64,000 bases of DNA from an uncultured Myxococcales bacterium (GTDB taxonomy: Bacteria > Myxococcota > Myxococcia > Myxococcales > Myxococcaceae). A program made the translations under genes and the position numbers. Shown here in pieces: positions 17,508 to 27,600 of the stretch (its first letter is position 1; each line of letters begins with the position of its first letter). Under the pieces are notes generated by a model. It ran no database searches, was not told the origin of the DNA, and saw only the letters and a list, made by a program, of their open reading frames with translations. The DNA lies in NCBI GenBank assembly GCA_937980205.1, contig CALJKW010000015.1:22991-86990 (forward strand). Reading direction: 5' to 3'.

Positions 17508-19328
17508 ATGGCCGAAATTCAGACCCACGAGCACGACGTGATCGTCATCGGCGCCGGCGGAGCCGGCCTGCGCGCCGCGATCGAAGCTTCCTCCGCCGGA
17601 GTCAGCGTCGGCCTCATCTGCAAGTCGCTGCTCGGCAAGGCGCACACGGTGATGGCCGAGGGCGGCATGGCCGCGGCGATGGCCAACGTCGACGATCGCG
17701 ACAGCTGGAAGGTGCACTTCGCCGACACGATGCGCGGCGGCCAGTACCTGAACAACTGGCGCATGGCCGAGCTGCACGCGCAGCAGGCCCCCGATCGCGT
17801 GAGGGAGCTCGAGGCCTGGGGCGCCGTCTTCGATCGCACGAAGGACGGCCGCATCCTCCAGCGCAACTTCGGCGGCCACCGCTACCCGCGCCTGGCGCAC
17901 GTCGGCGATCGCACCGGCCTCGAGATGATCCGCACGCTGCAGGATCACGGCATCCACACCGGCATGACCGTCTACATGGAGCACACCATCGCGGGGCTGC
18001 TCAAGGACGGCAGCAAGATCGCCGGCGCCGTCGGCTACGACCGCGAGAAGGGTGAGCTGCGCGTCTTCCGCGCCAAGGCCGTCGTCCTCGCCACGGGCGG
18101 CGTCGGCCGCGCGTACAAGATCACCTCGAACAGCTGGGAATACACCGGCGACGGACACTCGCTCGCGTACCACGCGGGCGCCGATCTGGTGGACATGGAG
18201 TTCGTGCAGTTCCACCCGACCGGCATGGTGTGGCCTCCGTCGGTGCGCGGCATCCTCGTCACCGAAGGCGTGCGCGGTGAAGGCGGCGTCCTCCGCAACA
18301 AGGAGGGCAAGCGCTTCATGTTCGACGACATCCCCGACAACTACAAACCGCAGACGGCGGACAACCCGGAAGAGGGCTGGCGCTACGTGCTCGGCGACAA
18401 GTCGGCGCGGCGGCCTCCCGAGCTGCTGACGCGCGATCACGTCGCGCGCTGCATCAACCGCGAGGTGAAGGCGGGCCGTGGCTCTCCGCACGGCGGCGTG
18501 TTCCTCGACATCGCGTGGATCAAAGAGAAGATCCCCAACGCGCCCGAGCACATCCGCAAGAAGCTGCCGTCGATGTACCACCAGTTCAAGCAGCTCGCGG
18601 ACCTCGACATCACGACGACTCCGATGGAGGTCGGCCCGACGACGCACTACATCATGGGCGGCGTGAAGGTCGACGGCGAGACGCAGATGTCGACCGTGCC
18701 GGGCCTGTTCGCCGCTGGAGAGGTCGCGGGCGGTCTGCACGGCGCGAACCGCCTGGGCGGCAACTCTCTGAGCGACCTGCTCGTGTTCGGCAAGCTCGCC
18801 GGCGAGCACGCCGCGAAGTACGCGAAGAGCAACGGCGCGGGGCAGATCCACAACGACCAGGTGGAGGCCGCGACGAAGGCGCTGCTCGCTCCGTTCGATC
18901 GCGGCGCGTCGGCCGAGAGCCCGTACAAGGTTCAGTACGACCTGCAGGACAACATGCAGGCGCTCGTCGGCATCGTGCGGCGCGAGGAAGAGATGACCAA
19001 GGCGCTCGACGTGATCGAGGGCCTGAAGAAGCGCGCCGCCGTCGTCGGCATCGCGGGCACGCGCGAGTACAACCCGGGCTGGCACACGGCGTTCGACCTG
19101 GGCAACCTGCTCACCTGCGCCGAGGCGATCACCCGCGCGGCGATCGAGCGCAAGGAGTCGCGCGGCGGCCACTTCCGCGAAGACTTCCCGAGCAAGGACG
19201 AGAAGGTCTTCGGCACGTTCAACACCGTCGTGCGCAAGGGCGCTGACGGGAAGATGCAGCTCGAGCGCGTGCCGCTGACTCCGCTGCCGCAGCACCTCAA
19301 GGACATCATCGAACAGGAGAAGAAGTAA
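17508..19328 (+). CDS. sdhA: Succinate dehydrogenase flavoprotein subunit
   Basis: Oxidises succinate to fumarate with covalently bound FAD. The product has 606 residues, normal length. The FAD-binding GAGGAGLRAAIEAS is at the N-terminus. The covalent-FAD His is probably in KAHTVMAEGG (about residue 46). Substrate and FAD motifs ATGGVGRAYK, HPTGM, EGVRGEGG and GANRLGGNSLSDLLVFG follow. It starts four bases after sdhC and its last base is shared with the sdhB ATG (TAATG). Confidence 0.98.
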   Translation: MAEIQTHEHDVIVIGAGGAGLRAAIEASSAGVSVGLICKSLLGKAHTVMAEGGMAAAMANVDDRDSWKVHFADTMRGGQYLNNWRMAELHAQQAPDRVRELEAWGAVFDRTKDGRILQRNFGGHRYPRLAHVGDRTGLEMIRTLQDHGIHTGMTVYMEHTIAGLLKDGSKIAGAVGYDREKGELRVFRAKAVVLATGGVGRAYKITSNSWEYTGDGHSLAYHAGADLVDMEFVQFHPTGMVWPPSVRGILVTEGVRGEGGVLRNKEGKRFMFDDIPDNYKPQTADNPEEGWRYVLGDKSARRPPELLTRDHVARCINREVKAGRGSPHGGVFLDIAWIKEKIPNAPEHIRKKLPSMYHQFKQLADLDITTTPMEVGPTTHYIMGGVKVDGETQMSTVPGLFAAGEVAGGLHGANRLGGNSLSDLLVFGKLAGEHAAKYAKSNGAGQIHNDQVEAATKALLAPFDRGASAESPYKVQYDLQDNMQALVGIVRREEEMTKALDVIEGLKKRAAVVGIAGTREYNPGWHTAFDLGNLLTCAEAITRAAIERKESRGGHFREDFPSKDEKVFGTFNTVVRKGADGKMQLERVPLTPLPQHLKDIIEQEKK

Positions 19329-20071
19329 TGGCCAAGGCGACCTTCAGCGTGTGGCGCGGCGACATCAAGGGCGGCGCCTTCACCGACTACTCGACCGAAG
19401 TCTCCGAAGGCATGGTCGTGCTGGATGCGATTCACCAGATCCAGGCCGAGTCGGCGCCCGATCTCGCGGTGCGGTGGAACTGCAAGGCCGGCAAGTGCGG
19501 CTCGTGCTCCGCCGAGATCAACGGCATGCCGAAGCTGATGTGCATGACGCGGCTCAACACGCTCGACCTGTCGAAGCCGGTCACCGTCGAGCCGATGCGC
19601 GCCTTCCCCCCGATTCGCGACCTCGTCACCGACGTGTCGTGGAACTTCCGGGTGAAGAAGACGATCAAGAAGTTCAAGCCGCGCAAGCCCGACGCCGCCG
19701 ACGGCACCTGGCGCGTGCAGAACGACGACATCGAGAGGCCGCAGGAGATGCGCAAGTGCATCGAGTGCTTCCTCTGCCAGGACGTCTGCCACGTGCTGAG
19801 AGATCACAAAAAGCACGAGGAGTTCATCGGGCCCCGCTTCTTCGTCTACACGGCCGCGCTCGAGATGAACCCCATCGACGACGAGAAGCGCGTCGACGAT
19901 CTCAAGAACAAGCACGGCATCGGGTACTGCAACATCACCAAGTGCTGCACGAAGGTGTGCCCCGAGCACATCACCATCACCGACAACGCGATCATTCCGC
20001 TCAAAGAGCGCGTCGTCGACGAGCACTACGATCCGCTGAAGAAGCTGCTGAAGGTCTTCACCGGGAAGTGA
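19328..20071 (+). CDS. sdhB: Succinate dehydrogenase iron-sulfur subunit
   Basis: Carries electrons from FAD to the membrane subunit through three Fe-S clusters. The product has 247 residues. Ligand sets are CKAGKCGSCSAEINGMPKLMC (2Fe-2S, about 56-76), CIECFLCQDVC and CNITKCCTKVCP (4Fe-4S and 3Fe-4S). The set is complete. It ends the sdhCAB operon; a secreted-protein gene on the other strand ends 13 bases later. Confidence 0.98.
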   Translation: MAKATFSVWRGDIKGGAFTDYSTEVSEGMVVLDAIHQIQAESAPDLAVRWNCKAGKCGSCSAEINGMPKLMCMTRLNTLDLSKPVTVEPMRAFPPIRDLVTDVSWNFRVKKTIKKFKPRKPDAADGTWRVQNDDIERPQEMRKCIECFLCQDVCHVLRDHKKHEEFIGPRFFVYTAALEMNPIDDEKRVDDLKNKHGIGYCNITKCCTKVCPEHITITDNAIIPLKERVVDEHYDPLKKLLKVFTGK

Positions 20072-20083
20072 AGCAGCCGGACC

Positions 20084-20743
20084 TCAGCGCCCGAGCTTGA
20101 ACGTCGCCGAGCCGATCACGCAGCTCACCGTGGCGGTGGTCGGGTCGTACGCGTCGTTGATGCCCTCGAAGCGGATGCGCGCGATGCGCTCGTGGTCGTG
20201 CGCGCGCAGCTTCTCGAGGCGGTACTTGCCGCCCGAGGGCGCAAGCGTGACCGAGCAGTCGACCCAGTCGAACGCGCTGTCGTTGTAGAGCGTGACGACC
20301 GCCCAGACGCCGACGCCGCCGTACTCGGCATGGCCGATGAGCTTGTCGGCCTGGGTCGGGTCGGCGACGGCGTCGGTGCCGGCGCCCGCCGGCCTGCGCT
20401 TCGGCGCCGCAGGTGAAGACGGCGGAGGCGGCGGAGGCGGCGCGACGCCGTCCTTCTGCGGGAGCAGCACGAAGCGAGGGCCCTTCTCGGCGGCAGCGGC
20501 CGCGGCCGCGTCGAGGCTGACGCGCGCGAGCGCGGGGAAGACCTCCATCACGGTCGCGGTGCCGGCCTTCTTGCGCGCGCCGGCCTTGCCTGCGAACACG
20601 TCGAGCGCGACGCCCATCTCGATGCCCTGATCGCTGCCGGCGCGGATGAACGTCTCGCCGCGGTCGGTGAAGAGCTCGACGGCGAAGTCGTCGGCCCACG
20701 CCGGAACTGCGAGCAGCACGACGACGGCGATGCCCGGTCTCAT
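20084..20743 (-). CDS. Secreted protein of unknown function
   Basis: The 219-residue product starts with a signal peptide (MRPGIAVVVLLAVPAWA, likely cut after AWA). A first small domain (about 20-85) has the look of a short beta-barrel of the kind found in surface-exposed Myxococcota proteins. A Pro/Ala linker (about 105-125) leads to a C-terminal domain of about 85 residues with one Cys pair (WVDCSVTL and VSCVIGS). It is convergent with sdhB and divergent from the PfkB gene. I do not recognise a family and assign no function. Confidence 0.8.
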   Translation of the reverse strand: MRPGIAVVVLLAVPAWADDFAVELFTDRGETFIRAGSDQGIEMGVALDVFAGKAGARKKAGTATVMEVFPALARVSLDAAAAAAAEKGPRFVLLPQKDGVAPPPPPPPSSPAAPKRRPAGAGTDAVADPTQADKLIGHAEYGGVGVWAVVTLYNDSAFDWVDCSVTLAPSGGKYRLEKLRAHDHERIARIRFEGINDAYDPTTATVSCVIGSATFKLGR

Positions 20744-20832
20744 GGCCCACGGTTTTACTTCGCGACGAGGGGGATCTCGATGTCGCCGCGGCGATTCAAG
20801 ACGCGCTGGGACCCTGATAAGGACGGCCGCCT

Positions 20833-21801
20833 ATGCGCATCGTCGTCACCGGCTCGCTTGCTTACGACTACATCATGAACTTCCCGGGGTACTTCAAGGA
20901 GCACATCCTCCCCGAGAAGGTGCACATGCTGACGGTCAGCTTCCTCGTCGACAGCATGAAGCGGCTGCGCGGAGGGACGGCCGGCAACATCGCGTACAAC
21001 CTCGCGCTGCTCGGCGAGAAGCCGGTGCTGGTCGCCAGCGCGGGGCAGGACTTCGACGAGTACCGGAAGGCCGTCGAGCCGCTCGGCGTCGACACGGGCT
21101 CGATCAAGATCGTGAGCGACGAGTTCACGGCCTCGTGCTTCATCAACACGGACCAGTCGAACAACCAGATCGTCGCGTTCTACCCGGGCGCCGCGAACCA
21201 CTCGCGCGAGCTGGCGCTCGATGCGCTGAAGCTCGGCAAGGACGACTGGGCGATCATCTCGCCGACGGATCCGGTCTCGATGGCGCGGCACACGCAGGAG
21301 TGCAAGCGCCTGGGCGTGAAGTACATCTTCGACCCGGGCAAGCAGACGCCGCGGCTCGACAAGCAGCAGATCCTCGCGGGGCTCGACGGCTGCTCGCTGC
21401 TCGTCGGCAACGACTACGAGTTCGGCATGATGGCGAAGGCCATCGGCTGGTCCGAGGACAAGCTGATCGCCGCGGCGCCGATCACCGTGATCACGCGCGG
21501 CGAAGAGGGCTCGTGGATCTACGACAACACGGCGGGGAAGAAGCTGGAGATCCCGATCGCGAAGCCGAAGGCGGCGGTCGACCCGACGGGCTGCGGCGAC
21601 GCGTACATCTCGGGGTTCGCCTTCGCGCTCGCGCGCGGCTTCTCGCTCGAGCTCGCCGGCCGCGTCGCGGCGCTCACCGCGACGTATTGCCTGGAGCTCA
21701 AGGGCTGCCAGGAGCACCGCTTCACGAAGGCGGACTTCGTGGCCCGCTACGCGCAGACGTTCGGCGCGGCGCCACAGCTCGACGCCTGGGCCAGAGGCTG
21801 A
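20833..21801 (+). CDS. PfkB family carbohydrate or nucleoside kinase
   Basis: Ribokinase-fold enzyme of 322 residues. The N-terminal signature GGTAGNIAYNLALLG (about 49-63) and the C-terminal catalytic loop DPTGCGDAYISGF (about 252-264, Asp as base, GCGD anion hole) are intact. GEEGSW and the length fit the adenosine-kinase-like branch, but substrate cannot be set from sequence. It stands alone on the plus strand. Its last 80 bases overlap in antisense the end of the MYXO-CTERM gene at 21722-24607. Confidence 0.9.
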   Translation: MRIVVTGSLAYDYIMNFPGYFKEHILPEKVHMLTVSFLVDSMKRLRGGTAGNIAYNLALLGEKPVLVASAGQDFDEYRKAVEPLGVDTGSIKIVSDEFTASCFINTDQSNNQIVAFYPGAANHSRELALDALKLGKDDWAIISPTDPVSMARHTQECKRLGVKYIFDPGKQTPRLDKQQILAGLDGCSLLVGNDYEFGMMAKAIGWSEDKLIAAAPITVITRGEEGSWIYDNTAGKKLEIPIAKPKAAVDPTGCGDAYISGFAFALARGFSLELAGRVAALTATYCLELKGCQEHRFTKADFVARYAQTFGAAPQLDAWARG

Positions 21802-24607
21802 GCGCAGCGAGCAGCAGCAGCAGCGCCGGAGACGAGCTGCAGCCGCACGGCGGCGGAAGGTCGATCGTCACCTGATCGAACGACACCTGTTCGTCGCGGA
21901 TGCGGGCGACCGCAGTGGGTTTTGGCGCCGCGAGAATCGGAGAGCGCGCGAGGTACGTGACCGAGCGCGTCTGCCCAGCGGCCAGCGAGAACGGGCCGAT
22001 CACGAGGTGGCCCGCGGCGCCGAGCGAGGCGCTCACCTTCTCGCCGTCGACGCGCGCGCTCGCGAGAATCGGCGACAGCCCGTCGAGCGTCTCGTCGAGC
22101 GTGATCGCCGTCGCGCCGCAGGGTTCGCGGTTCTGCACCGTGATCTGCACGGCGCGCAGATCATCGCCGCCGGCCGTGGGCGGGCCGACGTTGTGGGAGA
22201 GGTCGACGAAGCGATGCTGGAGGCGGACGTCGAACTCCTGCACGGCCACGTTCCCTGGCGCGCCGGTGGTGGTCACGCGCCAGCGCAGCGTGTCGCCGAT
22301 GAGGTCGAGCCCGCCGTCCGCGGAGACATGAATCGTCTCGCGGTCGAGAGGTCCCGTGTCGACCGCCGGTCCGGACACCTGCTCCCACGCGTAGGTCTGG
22401 AGCTGGCAGAACTGGGGCGGTACGACGAGGGTCACGTCGCTGCTCACGCCGTGGCAGCCGACCTCGACTCCCGCCGTCGGCGGCAGGAACCCTGCCGGCA
22501 AAGGGTTGGTCGGCTGAACGACCCGATCGGTGAGCATGAAAGGAGAGAGCGTCGCGAGCAGTTCCCACGTGCCTGGCGTGCACGCGAAGTTGATGTTCCA
22601 CCCTGCGTCGCCGTCGAGATCCACCGGACCAAACGACTGCTGCATGCCGGAGTCGAGCTCCGTCGCGACGACGGTTGCGGTGAGGCGCGCGCCCTGGCGA
22701 CAGCCGAGACCGTCCGCGCTGAACACCCCCGAAGCGCTGCTGACGTTGAACATGTACCCCATCGAGAACGTGGTGGCGGTGAACGGCTGCGGAACCACCG
22801 CCACGTCGACCGCCGTCGTCGGGCCCGTCTGATTGCCGACTGAATACGTCACGCGGCCGTGCACACCGCCGTCGGAGCAGGAGTCGACCGAGTAGACGGT
22901 GAGTCCCGCGTCGCTGGCCACCCAGGAGATACCGGAGCCGCCGCCGTCCACGACCCACGAGACCTCGACTGGCGCGTTGTCGCAGAAGTGAGGGGACCCG
23001 CCGAGCGGATACGAGGCGTCCGTGCCCGCGATCTGGCTGCGGCCCGTGATCGTCGGCGCGTTCGGCACGCCCCAGGGGTCGATGTGGACGGGAAGCGAGA
23101 CGAGCGGCGAGGCGCCCTGCGCATTCACGCCACGGACACCGACCGTGGCGCCGGCGTCGAGAGTGCAGACGTATTGGGGAGGCGTGTACCGCCCCGCGTC
23201 CAGGCTACCGGGGCCGGTGAGACTCCAGTCGTAGCCTGATGGAGGGCACAGGCCCGACGCCGTCGCGGCGACGAAGACCAGGTCGGGGCCTCCCGCCTGC
23301 GCCGTCGTGCCGGCATCCGCGGTCAGCGTTGGCGCGGGCGGCGGCCCGTTCAACGCCGTCAGCGTCGCTCCGAAGCGCATGTCGTGCGGCGCGTAGCCGT
23401 CCGAGACGTAGGCGTAGATCGTCGGAGTTCCGCACGACGTCGCGGTCAGGCGAGCCGCCCCGCCGTCCGGTTCCACCGTCACGATGCCGCCCGCGTCGAG
23501 CTCCCAGGTGACCCACAGCGGGTCTCCGTCTGAGTCACTCACGTCGATGGTGAGGTCGACCGGCGCATTGACGCTCAGCATCGGCAGCGACGCGAACGAC
23601 GCGTCCGGAGCTGCCTCGTTCCAGTACGACCAGCCTTTGAACATCGGCGCGGTGCTTCCGGTGTGCGCGGCGCAGAAGCGCGGCGACGCGCAGGCGAGCT
23701 GAAGGATCGGAAGCCCCAGCGCGATGGGGGGCCGCACAACCCATGTCAGGCCCGGGGCCGCTGGGTTCGGCACGGCGCCCAGGAGGCCTCCGTCCTGCAG
23801 AACAGCAATGCCAAAACCGGCACCGAGCGCCGAACCGCCCTCCTCCGTGTAGGCGACGGTTTGGATGAAACCGCCGGGCGTCTGCGCCGTCCCACGCAGG
23901 TACCCGCCGTCGCTCAACACGGCACCGACGAAGACCCGGCCGCCCCCGACACCTGGAAACCCTTCGGCCACGACCAACCCGGCGCCGCCGTCGAGCCTGC
24001 GGAAGAGCTGCACCTCGCTCACGACCGTAATTGGTGTGGTGATCGTGCCGCGGGCGCCGCTCGTGATGAACGCGATAGAGGGTGTCCCGTTGACGCCAGC
24101 GGCCACCCAGTCTTCGCCGCCCGCCGAGACGGCACTCAGCGATCGATTCGTGGCCGAGGCCCCGGTGATCAGCGGCGCACTGAATGCCGACGTGGGGCTC
24201 GGCGCGGTGCTGAGTGCAATCTGACCACCGCTCGTATGAAGCAGGCCCGTGAACCCGCTCTCGGTGCGCCGAGCCCTGTGAAGCGCGGTCGCTGCGATTG
24301 GCGATGCGCCGGTCACGCAGCCCAGCGAAGCGGTCGTGGAGAACGCCTGGATACAACCGCCGTCGACCTGGGTGACAGCCACGGCCTGGCCCGCCAGGGC
24401 GACCGGCATCGGCGGCGCCACGTCCATACACATCGCTCCCGGCATGCACGCCTTCACCGCAGCCTGGGAGTTGCTGATGACGAGAATGCGGCCTTCCCCC
24501 TCGACCTGAACGTCATTCGGCGTCCCGGTGATGGGAATCTCGGTCCACCCCGCGAGCGCCTCGCTCGCGAGCAGCACTCCCACGCAAGCGAAAAACCGTG
24601 CGCTCAT
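21722..24607 (-). CDS. MYXO-CTERM surface protein, last gene of the riboswitch operon
   Basis: A 961-residue secreted protein. The signal peptide is MSARFFACVGVLLASEALA. The first third looks like a repeat or propeller region, the middle carries fibronectin/Ig-like segments (VDLTIDVSDSDGDPLWVTWEL, then several Pro/Ala/Asp-rich beta domains), and the region at about 860-930 resembles a conserved repeat domain. The end has PPCGCSSS, a hydrophobic helix and PRRR, a MYXO-CTERM sorting signal for anchoring on the cell surface. Eighteen extra residues after the Arg cluster are encoded inside the end of the PfkB gene. The ATG shares one base with the stop of the upstream barrel gene (TGATG). Confidence 0.85.
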   Translation of the reverse strand: MSARFFACVGVLLASEALAGWTEIPITGTPNDVQVEGEGRILVISNSQAAVKACMPGAMCMDVAPPMPVALAGQAVAVTQVDGGCIQAFSTTASLGCVTGASPIAATALHRARRTESGFTGLLHTSGGQIALSTAPSPTSAFSAPLITGASATNRSLSAVSAGGEDWVAAGVNGTPSIAFITSGARGTITTPITVVSEVQLFRRLDGGAGLVVAEGFPGVGGGRVFVGAVLSDGGYLRGTAQTPGGFIQTVAYTEEGGSALGAGFGIAVLQDGGLLGAVPNPAAPGLTWVVRPPIALGLPILQLACASPRFCAAHTGSTAPMFKGWSYWNEAAPDASFASLPMLSVNAPVDLTIDVSDSDGDPLWVTWELDAGGIVTVEPDGGAARLTATSCGTPTIYAYVSDGYAPHDMRFGATLTALNGPPPAPTLTADAGTTAQAGGPDLVFVAATASGLCPPSGYDWSLTGPGSLDAGRYTPPQYVCTLDAGATVGVRGVNAQGASPLVSLPVHIDPWGVPNAPTITGRSQIAGTDASYPLGGSPHFCDNAPVEVSWVVDGGGSGISWVASDAGLTVYSVDSCSDGGVHGRVTYSVGNQTGPTTAVDVAVVPQPFTATTFSMGYMFNVSSASGVFSADGLGCRQGARLTATVVATELDSGMQQSFGPVDLDGDAGWNINFACTPGTWELLATLSPFMLTDRVVQPTNPLPAGFLPPTAGVEVGCHGVSSDVTLVVPPQFCQLQTYAWEQVSGPAVDTGPLDRETIHVSADGGLDLIGDTLRWRVTTTGAPGNVAVQEFDVRLQHRFVDLSHNVGPPTAGGDDLRAVQITVQNREPCGATAITLDETLDGLSPILASARVDGEKVSASLGAAGHLVIGPFSLAAGQTRSVTYLARSPILAAPKPTAVARIRDEQVSFDQVTIDLPPPCGCSSSPALLLLLAALSLWPRRRAVAPRRTSARSGPRSPPS

Positions 24608-27600
24608 CAGTACGCCATCTCCGCGCGCAGGTAGATTCGGCCCTGGTTCGTCGCCGCGGGATCCATCGGCGAGGCCCGATACCCGAGCATCGTATAGCCG
24701 CCGGCCACCAGGAATCCCGAGTACCGGAAGCCCACCTCGCCACGCAGTGTGGTCAACCCTTCCCCGTCGGGATCCGCGCTCCGTCGGCCGACCTCGGCGG
24801 CGACCTCGAGGCCGCTCCAGATGCGGAACGACGGCCGCAGCGAAGCCACCAGCTGTACGTCCAGCGGAGCCCCCTCCACCTGGTGCAGCTGCAGGTGCGC
24901 GCCACCGGAGATCCTCAAGCGCGAGAACAGCGTGATGCTCGGCAGCACGGACACCAGGTGCCGCGTGTACTCGGCCCCGCCGCCGCGCGACGGCGGCAGC
25001 AGCTCGCGCCGCATCGAGTAGCGCAGCACCACGATGCCGGGCTCGAACCTCCACGCGAGCGCCGCGACGCCCTCGAGCAGCCGCGCCTCGAGCACGCGGT
25101 TGCGGCTCGTGTGCGAGAACGTCCCCGACAGCGTCGCCCGCAGCGACTGCGTGATGGTGAGCTCACCGCCGCCCCACGCCAGCCCCTGCAGCAGCTCGTC
25201 GCCCGGCCGCCGCTCGGACCGCACCTCGCCGCGCAGCCACGCCCGCGCCCGCTCGGACACGAAGCTCAAGCCGACTCCGCCGGCGTCGCGCTCGCGGTCG
25301 GGAGCCAGCTCCACCGGCATGCGCACGCCGCGCTCGTACCGCGCCGAGATGCTCAAGCCTTCCGTCACCCGCTGCGTGAGGCCCACTGCGCGCGAGAGCC
25401 GCAGGCCGGTGATGTCGTGCGCCGACACGTCCTCGACGAACACCGCGCCGCTGTCGAGCTCGCGCCGCACGCCGCTCGCGAGCCGCCGCTCTCCCAGCGA
25501 CGGAGCATCCACGTCCAGCGAGTGCCCGCCGTACCAGACCTCGTCACCGCGCCGCACCTGGACGTTGCCCCACACCTGCGGGCCGAGCACCGGCCCCCAG
25601 CCCCCGCGCACCGCGAGCGTCACGTCCTGTGTCGGCTTGAGATCCACCCCCGCCGACGCGAACGTGTCGTCGAAGGCGCCCAGGCCCGCACCGTGAGACC
25701 ACACGCGCTGCCGGTGCGCCGCCCGCAGCGTGAGCCAGCTCGTCACCGCCCACCGCGCCGACAACCCGACGGAGACGCGCCCACCCTCGATGCCGTCGTC
25801 CAGCGCGCGGTACGTCGCGTCTCGACCCTCGAGGCGAATGCCCCACGTCGGCCGCTCGTACCCGACGAAGCCACCGGCGATGCGCTGGTTCGACGGAGGC
25901 AGGTGCGCGTCCGCGCCCCAGCGATCGTCGAACACGCCGCCGATCACGAAGTCGCCGATCGGCTGCTCGACACGCGCGGCGAGCTGCCGGAACGTGATGG
26001 GATCGTAGTGCTGCGCGTCGAAGAACCCCTGCTCGCGGTACCGCCACGAGACGTCGAAGCTGCCGCGGTAGAACAGCGCCGGACCGCGCGCGCGAAGGCC
26101 GAACGCGTTCGCCGCGTAGCCGCGCGCCGGCATCACACCGCCAGCGGGGCTCGTGAACGTGAGCCCGCCGTCGTCCGACCACCGCAGCGACGAGATGTCG
26201 GTGACGTCGAAGCTGCGGGCCACCTCCGCCGAGATGAGCACCGGCCCGAGCCACCCGGACGCCGAGCCGCGCAGCAGCCGAGCCCCGCCCTGCTCCGCGT
26301 AGCCCGCGTTGATCGTCACGGGCCCGAGCCGCCCCGACACCTCGCCCCCGAACGTCCGCTGCGACGGCCCCACCACCGGACGCTCGTAGTCGACCCACAG
26401 CACCGGCCGCGTGAAGTTGCTCGGAGGCCCCGCCCCCAACGTCCGCGTCGACTCGAACGACCACAGCGGCCGCGCGAGCAGAATGCGCCCCTGGATGGGG
26501 TCGATCGAGTAGTCGACGCCGCGCGTGAGGTGCCGCTCGCCGATCGGCAGCCCCGTCACGCCGTCGCGCAGCTCGACGCGCACGGCCTCGCTGCCCTCGA
26601 CCGCCGGCCCCGACAGGTAGAACAGGCTGCCGCCGGTCGCCTCGAAGCGGTCGTGCGCCGGCACGCGCGCGAGGCCTCCGACCGGGTCGACGCCGCCCGG
26701 CGCGTAGAAGCCGCGCACGCCCGCGCCGACGACCGCGTCATCCGGAGTCCGCGCCTCGAGGTACGCCGCCGTCGCGCTGCGGTGGAAGCGGCCGATCTCG
26801 TTCCCCGCGCCGAGCCACGCGCGGTACGTGCCGAAGCCGAGGCGGCCGACGCCCTCGCGGGAGATCTCCACGCGCAGCCGCGACTCGGGCGCGTTCGGCG
26901 CCACGCTCGCCGAGTCGTCGGCCCACTGCGGCACCACGTCGACCACCGGCAGCGCGCGCTCGGCCACCGCCATGCGCCGCGGCAGGAAGAACGACGACGC
27001 TCCGCCGTTCTGCAGCGCGCGGAGGTCCGCGTCGCGCAGGTCCAGCTCCGCGGCGAGATCGAACCCGAGCAGCCGGCCCCGCACCGCGCCGGCGCCGCGC
27101 CCGGCGAAGCGGAAGCCGCCGCCCGCTCCGAGCACGAACGCGCCCTCGACGTCGAGCAGGCCGACGACCGTGAGGCCGCTCGGAGGCTCGAGGCTGACCT
27201 CGCCCGTCACCGTCACGCCCTCCGAGCTCACCAGCACGACCGGCACCCGCGCCTGTTGCGACTCGCCGAGCGCGACCGTCGTCTGTCCCGACGGAGGCAC
27301 CGCGACCTCGACCTCTCCCAGCCGCACGCGCGTCTGCGGCGGCGCCTCGACGGAGACCGACCGCCCCTTCGCCGCCGACGCCAGCACCGTGACGGTGCCC
27401 ATCGGCTCCAGCGCTCGCGGCACCACCATGTACGAGCCGCCGCGCTCCACCACGTCGACCTGCTGCACGAAGAAGCCGGTGCGGTTGCCCTTCCCGCTCA
27501 CCTGCACCGGCACGCGATGCGGCCCCACGGAGAGCGGCACCCACGCCCGGTATACGCCGTCGCCGCCGACCTCGGCGGGCCGCCCGCCGACGATGACGGT

